NCBI GenBank assembly: GCA_050949415.1
Contig: JBMNFR010000001.1
Location: forward strand, 478,283 to 542,282
Source of the DNA: JAAZKI01 sp012799905
Lineage (GTDB): Bacteria; Verrucomicrobiota; Lentisphaeria; Oligosphaerales; Oligosphaeraceae
DNA length: 64,000 bases
Direction: 5' to 3'
The notes under the pieces were generated by a model. The model saw only the letters and a program-made list of their open reading frames with translations, made no database searches and was not told where the DNA came from. A program made the translations under genes and the position numbers. Numbering within the stretch: the stretch's first letter is position 1; the number at the start of each line of letters is the position of its first letter. This document shows positions 9,554 to 18,076 of the stretch, piece by piece.

Positions 9554-10021
9554 AATGAATTATGAATTATGAAATGCGCCTCAGCATTCAACATTCAACA
9601 TTCAGCATTCAACATTCAGCATTCAACATTCTGCCCCTCGCCCCTCGCCCCTCGCCCCTCGCCCCTCGCCCCTAACGAATTATGAATTATGAATTATGAA
9701 ATGCGCCTCAGCATTCAACATTCAACATTCAGCATTCAGCATTCAGCATTCAACATTCAGCATTCAACATTCAGCATTCAGCCCCTCGCCCCTAAACAAA
9801 GCCCCTCGCCCCTAACGAATTATGAATTATGAATTATGAATTATGAATGACAAATGCGCCTCAGCATTCAACATTCAGCATTCAGCATTCAACATTCAGC
9901 ATTCAGCATTCAGCATTCAGCCCCTCGCCCCTCGCCCCTCGCCCCTCGCCCCTCGCCCCTCGCCCCTCGCCCCTAAACAAAGCCCCTCGCCCCTAATTCT
10001 TCGCCCCTAAACAAAGCCCCT
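9554..10021. repeat. Compound array of three interleaved 7-bp tandem repeats
   Basis: The gap 9439-10022 has no gene. It starts with a hairpin (CGGCACT-AA-AGTGCCG, about 9448-9463) that may end the upstream transcript. From 9554 it consists of three tandem compound units. Each has several GAATTAT heptamers, a fixed linker containing ATGCGCCTCAG, a run of CATTCAA/CATTCAG heptamers, a run of CCCCTCG heptamers, and a closing CCCTAACG or CCCTAAACAAAG. All three simple arrays have a 7-bp period. The closing CCCTAAACAAAGCCCC segment recurs, inverted, at 62,588-62,680. Confidence 0.9.
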
Positions 10022-10022
10022 A

Positions 10023-10907
10023 TCAGAGTCCCAATTCCAGCAGGCTGTTAGCATTTTGCCAGGCGATTTTTTCGGCATTTTCCGGACTGATGCGCCCTTC
10101 GGTTCGCAATTTTTGGAGATAGGCTATCAGTGGCGTCTCTTGCGGGACGTTGGCGATGTCGGTTCCAAACAGGAGCCGGTCAGCGAACTCAGCCAGGAAT
10201 GCATCACCAAAGGCCGGGTCGCGGGTAATGGCGTTATAGCCGCTGCCGGCTGACAGGTCGCCGTACAGATTCGGATACTTGCGCAGCAGTTCCACGGCGC
10301 GTCCTGGCCGAACTGGTCCCTTGGGATAACCGCTGCGATTTTCTGGGGTGACATCGGCGCTGATTTCCGACCAGAACACCTGCGAGTGCGCCAGCAGCTT
10401 CAACTTGGGGAACGTTTGCAGAACCTTCTCCAGGCGCGGCAGGCCGAGGTCGTCATAGCAGCCGTATTGGCCCTGGTTATCCTTGGTCGACGCCAGGTGA
10501 AACGTCAGCGGCAGGCCGATTTCCTCGACCTGGGCAAATAGATTCATATTGAGGGGATGATCAAGGTCGATGTTGGGTATGAATTCGCCAATGCCTTTGC
10601 AGCCGCGATCCTGGAAATAACGGAGCATAGGCCGGAAATCCGCCTTGATGGAGTTGGTCATCATCCGTGGATCGACACTGCAGAAGGGAATGATCCGATC
10701 CGGATGCTTCGCTGCCATGGTCAAGACTTCGTATGGGGTCACTAAGACATAGCGCACTTCCGGGCTGACGCTGCACAGCAGCACTGCCTTGTCAATGCCC
10801 CTCTCGTCAAGCATGTCAATAAGCTCTGCCAAGGTAGGGTAACGACTGCCATTGTAGCGGGTTAAACCCGTACATTCAGTGGCGTGAGTGTGAATGTCAA
10901 TCAACAT
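10023..10907 (-). CDS. Amidohydrolase-family TIM-barrel metal hydrolase
   Basis: A 294-residue cytoplasmic hydrolase of the amidohydrolase_2 type, related to the family of ACMS decarboxylase and similar enzymes. The metal site starts with IDIHTH (His6, His8) just after the start. Later ligands are likely in LTFHLA, LLAHSQ and the closing Asp of LLFGTD. The ATG at 10907 follows GGGGAACTGAC; a longer start upstream adds residues without family resemblance. Substrate unknown. It is separated from the upstream minus-strand YdcF-like gene by 51 bases and may share its transcript. Confidence 0.88.
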   Translation of the reverse strand: MLIDIHTHATECTGLTRYNGSRYPTLAELIDMLDERGIDKAVLLCSVSPEVRYVLVTPYEVLTMAAKHPDRIIPFCSVDPRMMTNSIKADFRPMLRYFQDRGCKGIGEFIPNIDLDHPLNMNLFAQVEEIGLPLTFHLASTKDNQGQYGCYDDLGLPRLEKVLQTFPKLKLLAHSQVFWSEISADVTPENRSGYPKGPVRPGRAVELLRKYPNLYGDLSAGSGYNAITRDPAFGDAFLAEFADRLLFGTDIANVPQETPLIAYLQKLRTEGRISPENAEKIAWQNANSLLELGL

Positions 10908-10958
10908 GTCAGTTCCCCGGTAGACGTAACGTGCTGCAACCAACTTGGAACAAGAGAA

Positions 10959-11777
10959 TTATGGCTTGCGAGCCTCCAGGCGACCAAGACATTCGTAGAC
11001 AACGATGCGGAAATTGTTGAGCGCGTCCGCCGATGGAATCCAGAACAACGGATTGCGACCGACATAGCCGGCAGGCGCTGGCAGAGCCGATATGTCCCGC
11101 GCTTCGGCCAACTTCATCAGTCGAGCCATGTGAAAGGCGCTGGAAACCAAGATCAACTTGCCGCCTAAGGCCTCGAAACAGGCGATTTCGGCTTTGCTGT
11201 TGACCGCATTGTCAATCAGCACCAAGCGTTCTGGCGGCAAGTCAAAACGGGAAAAATACTGCTCAAGCGCCGAGACTTTAGTCTCTATGGCAGCGCCGGA
11301 GCTGATGGACACCGCCAGCCGATAATCCCTCCCCGTCATCTCCAGACGACGGGCAATCCGGCCAGCTTCCTGCAAGCGGACGAGGAAGTCGTCATTGAAG
11401 CCTGCCCAAAGGTCGTCGGTCGCCAGCGTGCCGGACGCCTCTGCTTGAGTCGCATCCAAGACTTCAGGGGTTCGAAAGCCGCTGCCTGCCACGCCGATAA
11501 TCAGAAGGTCGGTTGACGCTGTCTCACTGAGCCATGCCTGCAATCTGGCCTCAGTCAAGGGCGGATGCGCTCTTTCCAGGCGATCGAGCAGGGAGTCGCT
11601 AAGAAATGGCAGACTGAACATTGCCAGCAAAACGTGACTGCACAGCAGCAAGGCAACGCCGGTGCGCCGAGTGCGCTTCCAAATCAACAGCACAGCGCCC
11701 AGCAGACCAATCTGCAAAAGCACCGGCACCGGGAACAATAACCGAGACAAAATCTTCCGTATCCAGAAAAATTTCAT
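10959..11777 (-). CDS. YdcF/SanA-like DUF218 membrane protein
   Basis: A 272-residue inner-membrane protein of the DUF218 group, linked in other bacteria to envelope functions. Two hydrophobic segments at about residues 8-32 and 40-58 anchor it. The soluble domain has the family features LLIIGVAG, a DNAVNSKAEI segment (like the conserved TxxEA region) and LVSSAFHMARL. The ATG at 11777 (MKFFWIRKIL) has a weak ribosome-binding site; an in-frame TTG further upstream would add 25 residues. Exact role unknown. Confidence 0.85.
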   Translation of the reverse strand: MKFFWIRKILSRLLFPVPVLLQIGLLGAVLLIWKRTRRTGVALLLCSHVLLAMFSLPFLSDSLLDRLERAHPPLTEARLQAWLSETASTDLLIIGVAGSGFRTPEVLDATQAEASGTLATDDLWAGFNDDFLVRLQEAGRIARRLEMTGRDYRLAVSISSGAAIETKVSALEQYFSRFDLPPERLVLIDNAVNSKAEIACFEALGGKLILVSSAFHMARLMKLAEARDISALPAPAGYVGRNPLFWIPSADALNNFRIVVYECLGRLEARKP

Positions 11778-12334
11778 AACGTAAGCAATGGTTAATGGGT
11801 AAGACAAGGTCGTGGCAGGCGATGTTTTACATAGTGTGTCTGAACCTGCCAAGGCAAAGCTTCAGGCGCAGGGAAAAAATTAGCATGGATTTGACGTTTT
11901 ACAATTCAAAAGAGATGTTTTCGCGCACGGACGCGGGTGTGGCTGCAAGAAGGAGGAGTGAGAAGCGGTGGAGCGAAAACACGTGAGACCGCCTCTCCAT
12001 ACGGCAGCCTAATGGCTGTACTACATTTTGCACATAAACAACATTTTTTTTCATGGATTATACATTATTTTCACGTAATGTGCGTTTATAGTAATGATAT
12101 AAATATTTACATTTACAGCATTAAAAGTCAATTTTCTGTTTGATTTGTCCCTGGCAGGCATCTGTCATCCGTATAGCTCGTCAACCAGCATTTTCTGCAA
12201 CGAGTGACTTTCACCTGACTTCTTTCACCCAACCATCAACACATGAGGCGCAAGACGGGGCTGCAACCTCGGACTTAAGCGAAATTCTCCAGTCTGCCAT
12301 CTGGCGCCCCGCAGCCATCCTAAAAGGGAAAACC
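11778..12334. other. Intergenic region between YdcF-like gene and XRE gene
   Basis: No convincing gene. The stretch 12,020-12,140 is AT-rich and contains an inverted repeat, ACATTA at 12062-12067 and TAATGT at 12076-12081. This may be part of the promoter or an operator for the XRE regulator downstream. Short open frames here have no good ribosome-binding site and biased composition. Confidence 0.5.
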
Positions 12335-12787
12335 ATGAAAAAGAAAAACGCCAACAATCTGGCGAAAATCGGCGCCCGCCTGAAATTGGTTCGCTCACGT
12401 CTCCGGAAAACCCAGACCGCCATGGCCAAAGATTTGGGCATCAGTTTAAGTCATTACTCGAAGCTGGAGGTGGGTATCGGCGGCATGAGCCGGGGTCTGA
12501 TTTATACGTTTTGCCGCCTGTACAACATCAGTGAAGCCTGGCTGGTTTACGGCGAAGGCGAGCCTCCGGACATCATCCAGGACAACCCGGCCAGCGCTCG
12601 CGAACCGGTCACCGAAACCATCAAGCGCCTGAAAAATCCGTCTGACGACCATGCTATCATTGCAAAAATCATCACTCTGTCCGAAGACCAAGACATCAAT
12701 CGCCTGGCTGTTGACATCGCCAAAACCATCGATATCCCCCTGAATCGCGCCATCGCGCTCCTGATCAGCGAAAAACTCCGCCGTTGA
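12335..12787 (+). CDS. XRE-family transcriptional regulator (host side of attL)
   Basis: A 150-residue DNA-binding regulator. Residues ~9-70 form a Cro/CI-type helix-turn-helix (MAKDLGISLSHYSKLEVG), followed by a helical C-terminal tail. The ATG at 12335 follows AAAAGGGAAAACC. A longer frame to 12140 exists but its extra residues look non-coding. The gene lies just outside the prophage: a strong terminator follows it and attL begins 88 bases after its stop. It is therefore probably a host gene, although a remnant of an earlier element cannot be excluded. Confidence 0.85.
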   Translation: MKKKNANNLAKIGARLKLVRSRLRKTQTAMAKDLGISLSHYSKLEVGIGGMSRGLIYTFCRLYNISEAWLVYGEGEPPDIIQDNPASAREPVTETIKRLKNPSDDHAIIAKIITLSEDQDINRLAVDIAKTIDIPLNRAIALLISEKLRR

Positions 12788-12823
12788 CATACCTGGACAA
12801 CCGTTGGACTGACAACAAAAAAA

Positions 12824-12870
12824 AGACCGCCGGCAGGGCTTTGACTATAGCTCTGCCGGCGGTCTTTTTA
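12824..12870 (+). terminator. Rho-independent terminator after XRE gene
   Basis: A perfect 13-bp stem (AGACCGCCGGCAG at 12824-12836, complement at 12853-12865) with a 16-base loop, followed by TTTTTA. The run of A bases before it means it could also work on the minus strand, which would stop transcription leaving the prophage left end. Confidence 0.9.
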
Positions 12871-12875
12871 TTATG

Positions 12876-12895
12876 ATGGCGGAGAGGCAGGGATT
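12876..12895 (+). other. attL: 20-bp copy of the tRNA-Ser 3' end
   Basis: ATGGCGGAGAGGCAGGGATT is identical to 52510-52529, where it forms the 3' end (CCA, acceptor stem and part of the T arm) of the intact tRNA-Ser. Identity stops on both sides (G versus T before, C versus T after). This is the displaced original tRNA end, the classic left boundary of an element integrated in a tRNA gene. Confidence 0.92.
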
Positions 12896-13239
12896 CGGGA
12901 TTTTTTTGGCGTTTTAACATGCTAATTACGTGTGAGTTATGAAGTTATGACGTTTTTTGAATTTTTCCACGACGAAACAGCCCGAGGCTAAAATTAAAAC
13001 GGAAATTTGGAGTTGTGGTCCAAATGTGTCCCATTTCTCACGTAGGGGAGCTTCGGCAATCCAACCATGTTGAGAACATGCAAAATACAATAACGCTACT
13101 TGGGGTTTTTGTCCATGAAAAGGGCGCTTTTGTCTGTGAGACGCAAGCCAGTATATTTTAGACAAAAAAACGAAAAAAGCCGGAGCCATTTTCTTCATGG
13201 TGCCGGCCTTTTCGTTTCATTGGATGACAAATACTGCGG
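12896..13239. other. Prophage left-end non-coding region
   Basis: No gene with a credible start is seen between attL and the first minus-strand gene. A hairpin terminator for that gene lies at its right side (13170-13210). The remainder is AT-rich and may include integrase-arm or regulatory sites, but I cannot identify repeats that support this. Confidence 0.5.
13170..13210 (-). terminator. Terminator of the prophage left-arm operon
   Basis: Read on the minus strand: a stem of GCCGG and CCA pairs with a small internal mismatch, a loop, then TTTTTTCGTTTTTTT. It lies 30 bases after the stop of the gene at 13240 and would end the long leftward operon. Confidence 0.75.
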
Positions 13240-13545
13240 CTATTGGGTCGTCTGCTCTTCGGGCTCCGTTGGCATAATGAATGGCACCGATAAGTGGCGA
13301 CGGCGGTAGGTGCGGACCTTCCGCCACTCGCAACGCTTGCCGCGCAAATCCAGAGCCGTCTGGTGTCTAATCATCAGAGGCCGGGCCTTGCGGCCGCGCA
13401 GGCATGGGACTTTGTTAAAGTAACCAAGCCAACGCAAATCAGATACGCATATGCCGCAAAGGTCGGACGCCTGTTGCAGAGAGAGCCAGACAGGACGCAA
13501 AGCCGGGCCGTCGCCGAAACGTTCATTGCCAACTCGATCAATCAT
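13240..13545 (-). CDS. Small phage protein, probable DNA-binding
   Basis: A 101-residue basic protein. The ATG at 13545 follows GGAGGATTATTGCG, a good ribosome-binding site; the longer frame above it is the out-of-frame shadow of the 57-residue gene upstream. Residues ~17-60 (LSLQQASDLCGICVSDLRWL) look like the helix-turn-helix of excisionase- or MerR-like proteins, and the C-terminus is Arg-rich. It is the last gene of the leftward operon. A regulatory or excision role is inferred. Confidence 0.7.
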   Translation of the reverse strand: MIDRVGNERFGDGPALRPVWLSLQQASDLCGICVSDLRWLGYFNKVPCLRGRKARPLMIRHQTALDLRGKRCEWRKVRTYRRRHLSVPFIMPTEPEEQTTQ

Positions 13546-13567
13546 CGCAATAATCCTCCAGTGCAAA

Positions 13568-13741
13568 TCAGCGCAACAACATCTCCAGGCTGCGCACTTG
13601 ATACAGTTTTCTCTTTCCGCCTGGACGACGGAGCACGACCTTCTTCTCTTCGGCGAGGCGCCGCAACAAGCCAGGGCCAATGCCGTAAACCTGCCGTACT
13701 TCTGGCCCGGTAAGCCACTTGCGTTGTGAGAGTTTGTCCAT
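13568..13741 (-). CDS. 57-residue HTH (excisionase/MerR-like) protein
   Basis: A short gene that is easy to miss: ATG at 13741, preceded by AAAGGAGATCAAC, stop at 13568. The protein starts MDKLSQRKWLTGPEVRQVYG and continues with GIGPGLLRRLAEEKKVVLRR. This is the compact winged-helix pattern of Xis and MerR-type proteins: helix-turn-helix, then a basic wing (RPGGKRKLY). It lies 22 bases before the next small HTH gene and after the primase gene on the same strand. A role as excisionase or early regulator is likely but unproven. Confidence 0.8.
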   Translation of the reverse strand: MDKLSQRKWLTGPEVRQVYGIGPGLLRRLAEEKKVVLRRPGGKRKLYQVRSLEMLLR

Positions 13742-13802
13742 GTTGATCTCCTTTCTTTTTGGATGGGGGTGTCGTGGGACTATCCCTTATGGAAAAGGTG
13801 GT

Positions 13803-16238
13803 TCAGGATATCCAAGACGGCGGCGCCTGGGTGCGCTGCACTGCGAAGTTTGGGGCGAGCCCACGGAAGACGCGGGTGGCGTCAAACTGCGACCGTTTGG
13901 TGGGGCGGATGCCGTAGATGCGGGCAACGGCCTGCTGGAAGGTGGGAGAGGATCGGGGCGCCAGGCCGTTGGCTAAAAGCTGGGTGCGATAGTGGCCGTA
14001 TGCCTCGGATACGGAAATTTCAGCGCCGTCAGAAGCATGGTAATTGTCCCGTAGGTAGGATGCGTCAAAGTCGCAGCGGTCACGGTGGAAGCGCTTGGCG
14101 GCCTGGCATGCCTCTGGTTCCGGGAACCTGGTGTGGTGGCGCAGTTCAGCAAGGCCCCATAGCGCATAGTTGAAGATGCCGGGGAGCTCTTTCGGGATGA
14201 TGGTGTCGCGGATGTTGCGCACCTCGCTGGCCTGGCCGCGGAAACGCTGCTCAAATGGAATGATGACAAGGCGGTCCCAGATGCCTTCCGACTTGTCAAA
14301 GAAAACTGGCAACGAATTGGTGGCGAAGACGTGCCGGGCAGTGCAACGCGCAGTGCAAATGTCCTTGCCTTTGCGTTCGACCGTGATGGTGCCGCCGGAA
14401 ATTGAATCCTTGAAGTCGCCCTCGATGTAGCGTAGGCGGCCCTGGGGATCGTCAGTAGGCATCTCGCCGACGATGTTCAGCAGGTTCTCGGCTAACGGCC
14501 AGGTGGAAAAGCGATCCTCCATCTTCAGGAGCGGGACGCGGCAGCAGTTTTCTGGCCCGACTAAAGCCTGGAGGATGTCGAGGAATGTGCTTTTGCCGGT
14601 GCCGCCGTCGCCGGACAAAAAGAAGCAGACGTTGTAGGAAGTGTCAGGGACCAGGGCCAGGCCCATGAGCATCATCATGGCGCGTTGGACGTCGGGGTCG
14701 GGCTGGGTGGTGGCCAGCCAGTTTGCAAATCGCGGGCATTGGGCAAAGGGGTCGTAGTCATAGTCCAGGGAAAACGTTGAGAGCAGGTCAGGGGTGAGCG
14801 GTCGCGTAAAGGAGGTGATGTCGGCTTCTTCGAGGGGTCGGCAATCCAGGCGGACGGCGTAGTGGGTCAGGGCGGCGGCCTCAATGCTGATGAGGGTGTT
14901 CCGCATGGCAAGCCACCCGTCAGCCGGTTCGCCGGTGGAGAGCCAGGACGGCGCCTTGGTTTCGGCCGGGATGCCGGCGCAGCGTGATGAGCGCAAGCCA
15001 AGGAGCAGGTTGCGCAGGGCATTGTTGGATGGCTGGACGTGGTAGGTGCTGGCGACGTCGCGATTTTGCAAATAGGCCATGGCGTCTCCTTCGATGTCGC
15101 CCTCAAGCCTTGGCTTGTAGCAGCGCCCGTTGTACTGATACCAGGCGTTGCGCCAATGGCGCAGGGTGAGTTGTCCAGACTGGTCTTGAAATGTCCGCAT
15201 ATAGTTATCGACCAGGCCGATGTAGTCGGTCTGGGGGCGGCCGCCCTTTTCCCCGTTGATTGGGGAGGTCACGGCGCGGCCGTCTTTTTTTGCGCTGTCT
15301 GGCTTTGGTTTTTTCCAGCATTCCGGCTGGGGGAAAGTCTCGGCTGGCTTGGCCTGGCGGATGGCGGCGCCGATGAGGCGGCGGAATTCCTCGGGCTTGT
15401 CATGCAGGTGGAGCCATGCTTCGCCGGGGTCCTTATAGCCGGTGAGGGAAAAGAAGAGCATCTTGGGCAGCAGCCTTGACGGCGGCCGCCTGCCATCATC
15501 GTCAGCCCTGCCGGTAAAGCGCTGGAAGAAGTTGCGGCCGCCGTCATCTTTTTCAAGGTGAACGTAGATGGTTTCAAAAAACTCAATGGCGGGATCGTCC
15601 CTATTCGGCTTGTAGTTGCCTGCCCCAGGAGTGCCCAGGGCGTTGATGCCGACGCTCCATAGGGCGTGGCAGTCTGACTCGCCTTCCACGAGGATGACGG
15701 ACTTCTCGGCATTATCGAGCCGCCAGAGGCCATATAAAGAAGCTCGGTTGCCCTTATTCCAGAGGAAGGCCGACGGCCCTTTCTCTGGCCGGTCAAGGAG
15801 CATGCGCCAGCGCAGGGCGGTAGTCTCGCCAGCGGCGTTCTTGTAGGGCACGGCCAGGCCGGGGTACTTCTGGCCTTTTTTCGTGGTGTAGGTGCCATCG
15901 TACAACCCCCAGTGTCGCAGCAAGGCAGGGTCGAACTTTCTGTGTTTGGCATATTCGGCCAAGGTGAGCCCGTACTTGAAGGGGAGGCCAGCGCCGGGAC
16001 GGCTGGAGGGCTGGCCAGCGGGCGGCGAGGAAAAGAGGTCTTTGGCGGCCAGGCCGGCAGCGGCGAGGACGTCCTTGTAGTTGCACCCGGCCAGACAATG
16101 GATGAGGACCTTGTCTTTGACTTCGGTGATGGACAGGCTGGCGTTGGTGTCCTGATGCGCGGGGCAAAGCGCCTTCCAGGATGTGGGGCCAGTCTGAACC
16201 ACCCCTTTGAAGCTTTGCAATATGTGATTCAAGTTCAT
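13803..16238 (-). CDS. CHC2 primase / D5-type helicase fusion
   Basis: An 811-residue replication protein that likely primes and unwinds phage DNA. Residues ~20-60 form a CHC2 zinc finger (LCPAHQD then HCLAGC). Residues ~170-250 contain a TOPRIM-like core (VILVEGESDCHAL). The C-terminal half is a D5/P4-type SF3 helicase: Walker A GDGGTGKST, the NIVGEMP segment as Walker B region, then HVFATNSLP (sensor) and DRLVIIPFEQRF. The start at 16238 overlaps the upstream gene by 4 bases (ATGA), so translation is coupled. It is the main replication gene of the prophage; no DNA polymerase is present. Confidence 0.95.
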   Translation of the reverse strand: MNLNHILQSFKGVVQTGPTSWKALCPAHQDTNASLSITEVKDKVLIHCLAGCNYKDVLAAAGLAAKDLFSSPPAGQPSSRPGAGLPFKYGLTLAEYAKHRKFDPALLRHWGLYDGTYTTKKGQKYPGLAVPYKNAAGETTALRWRMLLDRPEKGPSAFLWNKGNRASLYGLWRLDNAEKSVILVEGESDCHALWSVGINALGTPGAGNYKPNRDDPAIEFFETIYVHLEKDDGGRNFFQRFTGRADDDGRRPPSRLLPKMLFFSLTGYKDPGEAWLHLHDKPEEFRRLIGAAIRQAKPAETFPQPECWKKPKPDSAKKDGRAVTSPINGEKGGRPQTDYIGLVDNYMRTFQDQSGQLTLRHWRNAWYQYNGRCYKPRLEGDIEGDAMAYLQNRDVASTYHVQPSNNALRNLLLGLRSSRCAGIPAETKAPSWLSTGEPADGWLAMRNTLISIEAAALTHYAVRLDCRPLEEADITSFTRPLTPDLLSTFSLDYDYDPFAQCPRFANWLATTQPDPDVQRAMMMLMGLALVPDTSYNVCFFLSGDGGTGKSTFLDILQALVGPENCCRVPLLKMEDRFSTWPLAENLLNIVGEMPTDDPQGRLRYIEGDFKDSISGGTITVERKGKDICTARCTARHVFATNSLPVFFDKSEGIWDRLVIIPFEQRFRGQASEVRNIRDTIIPKELPGIFNYALWGLAELRHHTRFPEPEACQAAKRFHRDRCDFDASYLRDNYHASDGAEISVSEAYGHYRTQLLANGLAPRSSPTFQQAVARIYGIRPTKRSQFDATRVFRGLAPNFAVQRTQAPPSWIS

Positions 16239-16612
16239 GATTCTTGAGAGTCTTTCCGGACGGACAACGAGGGGGCGAGGCCAGAGACTATGGCCGCGGC
16301 GATGGCGGCGTCCAACGACATCTGCTGGCGTTGATAACGCCGCTGCTGGTTGCCTACTTCACTTCTGGCTATGTAGGAGACGTATGTTTTCCAGCCGGCT
16401 CGGGCCGGGTCCCATTTCTGGATGCGAGCCAAGGCGCGCACTGCGGCATTGGCGGCGACGTCGTACACGTCATCCCGCTGGATTTTCCCGGCGCCGACCG
16501 CCAGGCCGGCAACGGTGAGGCAGACTGACATGGTCTCGCTGGCAAGTTGATTCTCCTGGTCAGAGGTAGCCAAGCCAAGCATATACAACGTAGCCAATTC
16601 ATTTACGGACAT
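16235..16612 (-). CDS. Small sigma-factor-like phage protein
   Basis: A 125-residue protein of unproven function. Residues ~45-95 (DDVYDVAANAAVRALARI, then KWDPARAGWKTYVSYIARSE) resemble region 2 of sigma-70 factors, in which an acidic helix is followed by FDPxRGxxFxTYxxxxAR. The C-terminal 25 residues do not look like a complete region 4. It could be a phage sigma or anti-sigma element, or a structural look-alike. It overlaps the primase gene start by 4 bases. Confidence 0.65.
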   Translation of the reverse strand: MSVNELATLYMLGLATSDQENQLASETMSVCLTVAGLAVGAGKIQRDDVYDVAANAAVRALARIQKWDPARAGWKTYVSYIARSEVGNQQRRYQRQQMSLDAAIAAAIVSGLAPSLSVRKDSQES

Positions 16613-16619
16613 GCGGCGG

Positions 16620-17366
16620 TCATTCTCCTAGTGCCGTGGCTGCCTGAACGTCGTCATAGATTTTGACTTCCAGGCCGCCCGCGGCGCGGTAGGCTTCGGG
16701 GTCGCTGTAGGCTTCATGGATTTCCTCTACGCAAACGTCATAGCCTTCCCCAACAAGGTACTGCCACGACCTCCAAGTCAAATCACCGTTGGCGTTGATG
16801 GCAATGTGCCCCAAGTCCGTCGCCGCCACCAGCACCCGCTTGGCCTGCTCAATGCCTTCACAGAGCGCCGGTCGCCATTCGCTGCCGGTCCATTCCTCGA
16901 CCGTGCGCTCCCAGTTTGGATTGGCCTTGTCCTGGCAGGCGCGATAGACCTTCTTGCCGAGTTCCTTGGCCGCTGCCAGGAGATTGGCTTCCCGGATGTT
17001 TTTGACCTGGTATTCCGCGGCCGGGGCTTTCTGCTGGCCAGACATGATCGGGTCCATGCCCGGAAGATAAAGCGCGTCGATATCGACCTCGCCGGCTTCG
17101 AAGTCGGTGTCCTTGCGGCGAACCTTGGTGGCCCAGGACACGCTGGTCACGGCCAGCCTGGCGCAATGCGGCAATGGACGTTCGACGCGCATGACGACTG
17201 TGACGTCAATCTTGTCCGACCCTGGACGTCCATCATCGCCAAAGAATTTCTTCTGGCTCTGGATATCCTCCAGGATGCTTGCGATGTTTCTTTCAATCGC
17301 GTAGGCGACCTTGGTGGTGGCCATCTCCATGACGCGCGCGACAAATTCTCTTTCCTGATCCTGCAT
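16620..17366 (-). CDS. Hypothetical phage replication-operon protein
   Basis: A 248-residue protein not recognised. The N-terminal ~50 residues are helical, followed by a beta-rich part with HCARLAVTSVSWATKVRR. Residues ~135-175 are Lys/Arg-rich and helical. The C-terminal ~70 residues (NANGDLTWRSWQYLVGEG) are of mixed composition. It sits between the sigma-like gene and a small helical protein on the same strand, so an early replication or recombination role is possible from position alone. Confidence 0.65.
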   Translation of the reverse strand: MQDQEREFVARVMEMATTKVAYAIERNIASILEDIQSQKKFFGDDGRPGSDKIDVTVVMRVERPLPHCARLAVTSVSWATKVRRKDTDFEAGEVDIDALYLPGMDPIMSGQQKAPAAEYQVKNIREANLLAAAKELGKKVYRACQDKANPNWERTVEEWTGSEWRPALCEGIEQAKRVLVAATDLGHIAINANGDLTWRSWQYLVGEGYDVCVEEIHEAYSDPEAYRAAGGLEVKIYDDVQAATALGE

Positions 17367-17390
17367 CTTGCACCCCTTTTGTTGTTTGGA

Positions 17391-17621
17391 TTATATTTTG
17401 TCAGCCGAAATAGGCTCATAAGTCAACTCAACCTCAGCACAGGCTTCAGCGGTGGCAGCCTCTATAAACCCCAGTCGCTCGGCCTCTAATCGGCAGAGTT
17501 CCGCCGCCTGCTTGAGCGCACGGGCAGCCTCCTTGTACTGGGCGGCGCGGGGGCGTTCAGTCATCATAATTGCCTTGATGGTTTCAATCAGGGCATTGGC
17601 GATGGCGGTGTTTTTCAGCAT
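17391..17621 (-). CDS. Small helical phage protein
   Basis: 76 residues, preceded by AAGGAGAAGCACC, a strong ribosome-binding site. It is predicted to be almost all helix (ALIETIKAIMMTERPRAAQY and an Ala/Glu-rich second half). No known family is recognised. It is part of the leftward operon, 24 bases upstream of the 248-residue gene. Confidence 0.65.
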   Translation of the reverse strand: MLKNTAIANALIETIKAIMMTERPRAAQYKEAARALKQAAELCRLEAERLGFIEAATAEACAEVELTYEPISADKI

Positions 17622-17659
17622 GGTGCTTCTCCTTCAAGTTGGGTGGGTTATATTGCCTT

Positions 17660-18076
17660 TCAGCCGAAAGGCGATTGAGACTGGCATTCCCGGCAGATCA
17701 TCCTGCCGTTGACGTACCAGCGCTGGCGCATCTTGCCGCATTTTTTGCAGATGCCGGCCTTGCCGTCCATGCCGCCGGCCTTGCGATAACAGGCCTGGCA
17801 GAGCTGCCGGCCGTCGTATTCCCGCAGGCTGGCCGATTTGCCGCACCCCTCGCACGACCGGCGGTTGCGCTTCCAGATGGCGCTCCGTCCGAGGACGGGC
17901 TCGGGCGGCTCTTCCGGCGCGGCCACCCGTGCCTTTGCCTCTGCTTCGGCTTGACACGAGGGGCAGACCAAGGCCATCTGTTGATAGTATTCGGCCTTGG
18001 TAAAGGGCTCCATCCTCTTGTAGCTGGCAAGGTGTCCGCACGAGTGGGTGATTAAATAGAGGTAGCGGTGGTTCAT
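17660..18076 (-). CDS. Multi-zinc-ribbon phage protein
   Basis: A 138-residue protein with five CxxC knuckles: CPSC, CEGC, CQAC, CKKC and CREC, likely making two or more treble-clef or ribbon zinc sites. The start at 18076 (MNHRYLYLITHSCGH) overlaps the stop of the upstream gene by 4 bases. A CGH near the N-terminus may also bind metal. Such proteins are usually nucleic-acid or protein adaptors. The specific role is unknown. Confidence 0.75.
   Translation of the reverse strand: MNHRYLYLITHSCGHLASYKRMEPFTKAEYYQQMALVCPSCQAEAEAKARVAAPEEPPEPVLGRSAIWKRNRRSCEGCGKSASLREYDGRQLCQACYRKAGGMDGKAGICKKCGKMRQRWYVNGRMICRECQSQSPFG

Noticed and set aside
9554..10021. CRISPR array
   Set aside because: Units are 7-bp tandem repeats without unique spacers of constant length, and no cas genes are in the window.
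11937..12143. Plus-strand frame before the XRE gene
   Set aside because: Composition is dominated by AT-rich promoter DNA (Ile/Tyr/Phe/His runs) and there is no good ribosome-binding site.
12824..12870. GC hairpin as part of attL
   Set aside because: It lies outside the 20-bp repeat and is a normal terminator of the host XRE gene.
12926..13198. Minus-strand frame of 90 codons at the prophage left end
   Set aside because: Its start lies inside the terminator hairpin at 13170-13210, and it lacks a ribosome-binding site and a natural composition.
16716..17489. Plus-strand frame of 257 codons opposite the 248-residue gene
   Set aside because: It lies against an operon with consistent spacing and ribosome-binding sites and has no upstream signal of its own.
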